A stretch of 5,661 nt of DNA from a bacterium MnTg04 (lineage in GTDB: Bacteria; Pseudomonadota; Gammaproteobacteria; Steroidobacterales; MnTg04): NCBI GenBank assembly GCA_008975185.1, contig BFAU01000164.1, forward strand, positions 1 to 5,661, given 5' to 3'. Position numbers and translations under genes: made by a program. Each line of letters starts with the position of its first letter. Within the stretch, counting starts at the first letter, position 1. The notes under the pieces were generated by a model. The model was not told the DNA's origin. It saw only the letters and a program-made list of their open reading frames with translations, and did no database searches. This document shows, piece by piece, positions 3,999 to 5,661 of this stretch.

Positions 3999-5507
3999 AT
4001 GCACGATATCGAATCCATTCGCAAGCAACTGGATCGCGGCGAGTTCGACCCGGCCGACGCTGCACTCGATGAAGCCTTGTCGAAAACCCCTGGCGACGAG
4101 GAACTGATTGCGCTGCGCGGCAGCCTCCGGCATCTCCAGCGCCGCTTCCAGGCCGCGGCCGAGGATTTCGAGGCAGCCTTGTCAAAGCAACCGGACGAGG
4201 CGAACTGGCACAACGCGCTGGGCAAAAGCCTGAATAACCTGCAGCAGACGGCGGCCGCGGAAAGCGCTTTCCGCCGTTCGCTGGAAATCGACCCCGGTAA
4301 CGCGGAGACCTGGCACAACCTGGCTTTCGCGTTGCGTGCCCAGGGCAGGCATCACCAGGCAGCGGACGCATTTTCAGAAGCATTGCAGATCAAACCGGAC
4401 TATGTGTCGGCGTGGCACAACGCGGGTCTTGTTTATCTGGCCATGGATGACCCGGACCAGGCGCTCGCCGCATTTCTCAAGGCACAGACCCTCGCTGCGG
4501 ACAGGCCCCGGCTTGCCACGCACATCGGCGTAGCCTTGCACAACCTGGGTCGTTACGACGATGCGGTTGCCGCATACCGGAAAGCGCTGTCGGGGGAACC
4601 GGAAGCCGAGGCACACAACAACCTGGCCGTCAGTTTGCAGGAACTCGGGCGTGACGATGAGGCGCTGGCCGCATACCGGGAAGCGGCCCTTCTCGCTCCC
4701 GACGACCAGGAAATTCAGATCAAGATTGCCAATCTTCTGATCGGTATGGGCCAGCCGGATCAGGCGATCGATATCGCCAGGCAATGCCTGGCGCGCGCAC
4801 CGGGACATACCGGCGCCCTGGCAGTGGCCGCGGTCGCCGGACAGGAGCCCGGTTGCGAACTCCTGGATAGCGAACTCCTTGACTTCGACAAATTGATTTT
4901 TCAGACCGAACTGGCTGTTGCAAATCATCATGCGTCGGCGGAGGAATTCAACCGGACGCTCGCTACCCATATACTCGAACACCCCACGCTGGTTTACGAA
5001 CCAGCGGGCCACGCGACACGCCATGGCAGTCACACCGGCGATCTGCTGGCCGGGGAAAAAGGCCCGGTCGCGATCGTCGAAAAGGAAATCACCGCAGGTG
5101 TCGGCCGTTTCCTGGCGACGCTGGACGAGGAGAAAGCAGGATTCCTGTTTGCCGGCCAGCCCGATAGCTGGTGCCTCACGATGTGGGCGGTGGTCATGAA
5201 TGCGCAGGGACACCAGTTGCCGCATATCCACCCGGCAGCCTGGCTAAGCGGAGTTTATTATGTCCAGGTACCCGAAGAAATAAACGACCATGACGGAAGC
5301 AAGGCCGGCTGGATCGAGTTCGGCGCGCCACCGCAAACGATGAATTGCCGCGGCGAGCGCCGCCTGAGAGTCTTCCGCCCGGTTGCCGGTAACTGTTTCA
5401 TCTTTCCCAGTTTTTTTTATCACCGGACCATACCATTCGAGAGCAAACAGCAAAGAATCTGCATCGCTTTCGATGCATTACCCTCGGAAAAACCCAAAAT
5501 TCGCTAG
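3999..5507 (+). CDS. TPR-repeat protein fused to a putative 2OG-Fe(II) oxygenase domain
   Basis: The 502-aa protein has two parts. Residues 1-270 form about eight tandem TPR repeats of 33-34 residues, with the usual G8, A20, A27 and P32 pattern and WHN triplets in three consecutive repeats, a scaffold for binding a protein or peptide. Residues about 300-495 resemble the putative 2OG-Fe(II) oxygenase family that includes TIGR02466-type proteins. Visible there are HQLPHIHPAAWLSGVYYVQVP with H405, H409 and H411, a distal His at 475 in FPSFFYHRTIPF, and R486 in RICIAFD, the expected 2-oxoglutarate-binding Arg. The usual HxD is HxH here. There is no signal peptide. The ATG at 3999 has only a weak Shine-Dalgarno, but the first residues already form a TPR-like helix, so the start is likely right. 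It is divergent from the methyltransferase-msrA operon. Hydroxylation of a TPR-bound protein is a reasonable inference; the substrate is unknown. Confidence 0.87.
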   Translation: MHDIESIRKQLDRGEFDPADAALDEALSKTPGDEELIALRGSLRHLQRRFQAAAEDFEAALSKQPDEANWHNALGKSLNNLQQTAAAESAFRRSLEIDPGNAETWHNLAFALRAQGRHHQAADAFSEALQIKPDYVSAWHNAGLVYLAMDDPDQALAAFLKAQTLAADRPRLATHIGVALHNLGRYDDAVAAYRKALSGEPEAEAHNNLAVSLQELGRDDEALAAYREAALLAPDDQEIQIKIANLLIGMGQPDQAIDIARQCLARAPGHTGALAVAAVAGQEPGCELLDSELLDFDKLIFQTELAVANHHASAEEFNRTLATHILEHPTLVYEPAGHATRHGSHTGDLLAGEKGPVAIVEKEITAGVGRFLATLDEEKAGFLFAGQPDSWCLTMWAVVMNAQGHQLPHIHPAAWLSGVYYVQVPEEINDHDGSKAGWIEFGAPPQTMNCRGERRLRVFRPVAGNCFIFPSFFYHRTIPFESKQQRICIAFDALPSEKPKIR

Positions 5508-5591
5508 GTCGCCCGTGGCCGCCGTCCGGTCACTAGCCGGTCTGGTGTCAACCACCACAACAGGACAAGAAAAATCCCGGAGCGGACAAAG

Positions 5592-5661
5592 CTACGCAGT
5601 ATCGGCCCTGGGCATGAGCTTATCGAGCGCCAGCACCTTCTCTTTCATCCTGGCCTGGTTT
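5592..5661 (-). CDS. Possible 3' end of a minus-strand gene (partial)
   Basis: One minus-strand frame is open from the window edge to a TAG at 5592-5594 and reads 22 codons ending KVLALDKLMPRADTA. The charged, soluble-looking tail resembles a real protein C terminus, and the gene would be convergent with the TPR-oxygenase gene, leaving an 84-nt gap. Too little is visible to name a family, and a short chance reading frame is possible. Confidence 0.35.
   Translation of the reverse strand, partial: NQARMKEKVLALDKLMPRADTA

Noticed and set aside
4374..5231. Minus-strand open frame of 285 codons inside the TPR-oxygenase gene
   Set aside because: It is antisense to a gene with clear TPR repeats and an oxygenase domain; the translation shows no domain.
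5522..5575. Terminators after the TPR-oxygenase gene: CCGG-TCACTAG-CCGG on plus, and a CCG-CTC-CGG hairpin before a T-run on minus
   Set aside because: The stems are only 4 and 3 bp, too weak to call a terminator, although the minus-strand T-run is in a suitable place.
5614..5661. Plus-strand gene start ATG at 5614 with a hydrophobic N terminus
   Set aside because: There is no Shine-Dalgarno sequence, and the opposite strand gives a more protein-like frame. It cannot be excluded at the window edge.

Overview
This window looks like chromosomal DNA from a free-living gammaproteobacterium (or a close proteobacterial relative) with moderately high GC. The main reason is the minus-strand order tRNA-Tyr(GUA), tRNA-Gly(UCC), tRNA-Thr(GGU), tuf, which is the core of the thrU-tyrU-glyT-thrT-tufB operon known from Escherichia coli. 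All three tRNAs have an encoded CCA end. The other genes (a PilZ protein, MsrA, a class I methyltransferase and a TPR/2-oxoglutarate oxygenase fusion) fit an environmental proteobacterium. The species cannot be named from the sequence alone.

Layout. Positions 1-55 are spacer downstream of tuf with no recognisable gene. Positions 56-1770 form one minus-strand stable-RNA/translation operon. A strong sigma70-type promoter (perfect -35, 17-nt spacer, A/T-rich upstream stretch, GC-rich discriminator) drives the three tRNAs and then tuf (EF-Tu, complete, 396 aa). Positions 1771-1972 are a divergent intergenic region with short GGCATGG repeats and a good plus-strand promoter for a small PilZ protein (about 98 aa). 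That gene converges on a two-gene minus-strand operon: a 334-aa SAM methyltransferase followed by msrA, whose coding regions touch or overlap. A 60-nt divergent intergenic region with an A/T-rich palindrome separates this operon from a plus-strand 502-aa protein. That protein has eight N-terminal TPR repeats and a C-terminal 2OG-Fe(II) oxygenase-like domain. The last 70 bases may hold the 3' end of another minus-strand gene.

Function. The left half makes the elongation factor EF-Tu together with tRNAs it carries. The right half holds protein-repair and candidate modification enzymes: methionine sulfoxide reductase, a methyltransferase, and a TPR-tethered oxygenase in divergent orientation. 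That they cooperate is inference from neighbourhood only.

The most unexpected observation is codon use in tuf. Of its 29 threonine codons 28 are ACG, one is ACT and none is ACC, and half of its arginine codons are CGG. This is the reverse of normal tuf codon optimisation. The tRNA-Thr(GGU) encoded just upstream cannot read ACG. The best candidate for a poorly described system is the divergent pair of TPR-2OG oxygenase and methyltransferase-msrA operon.
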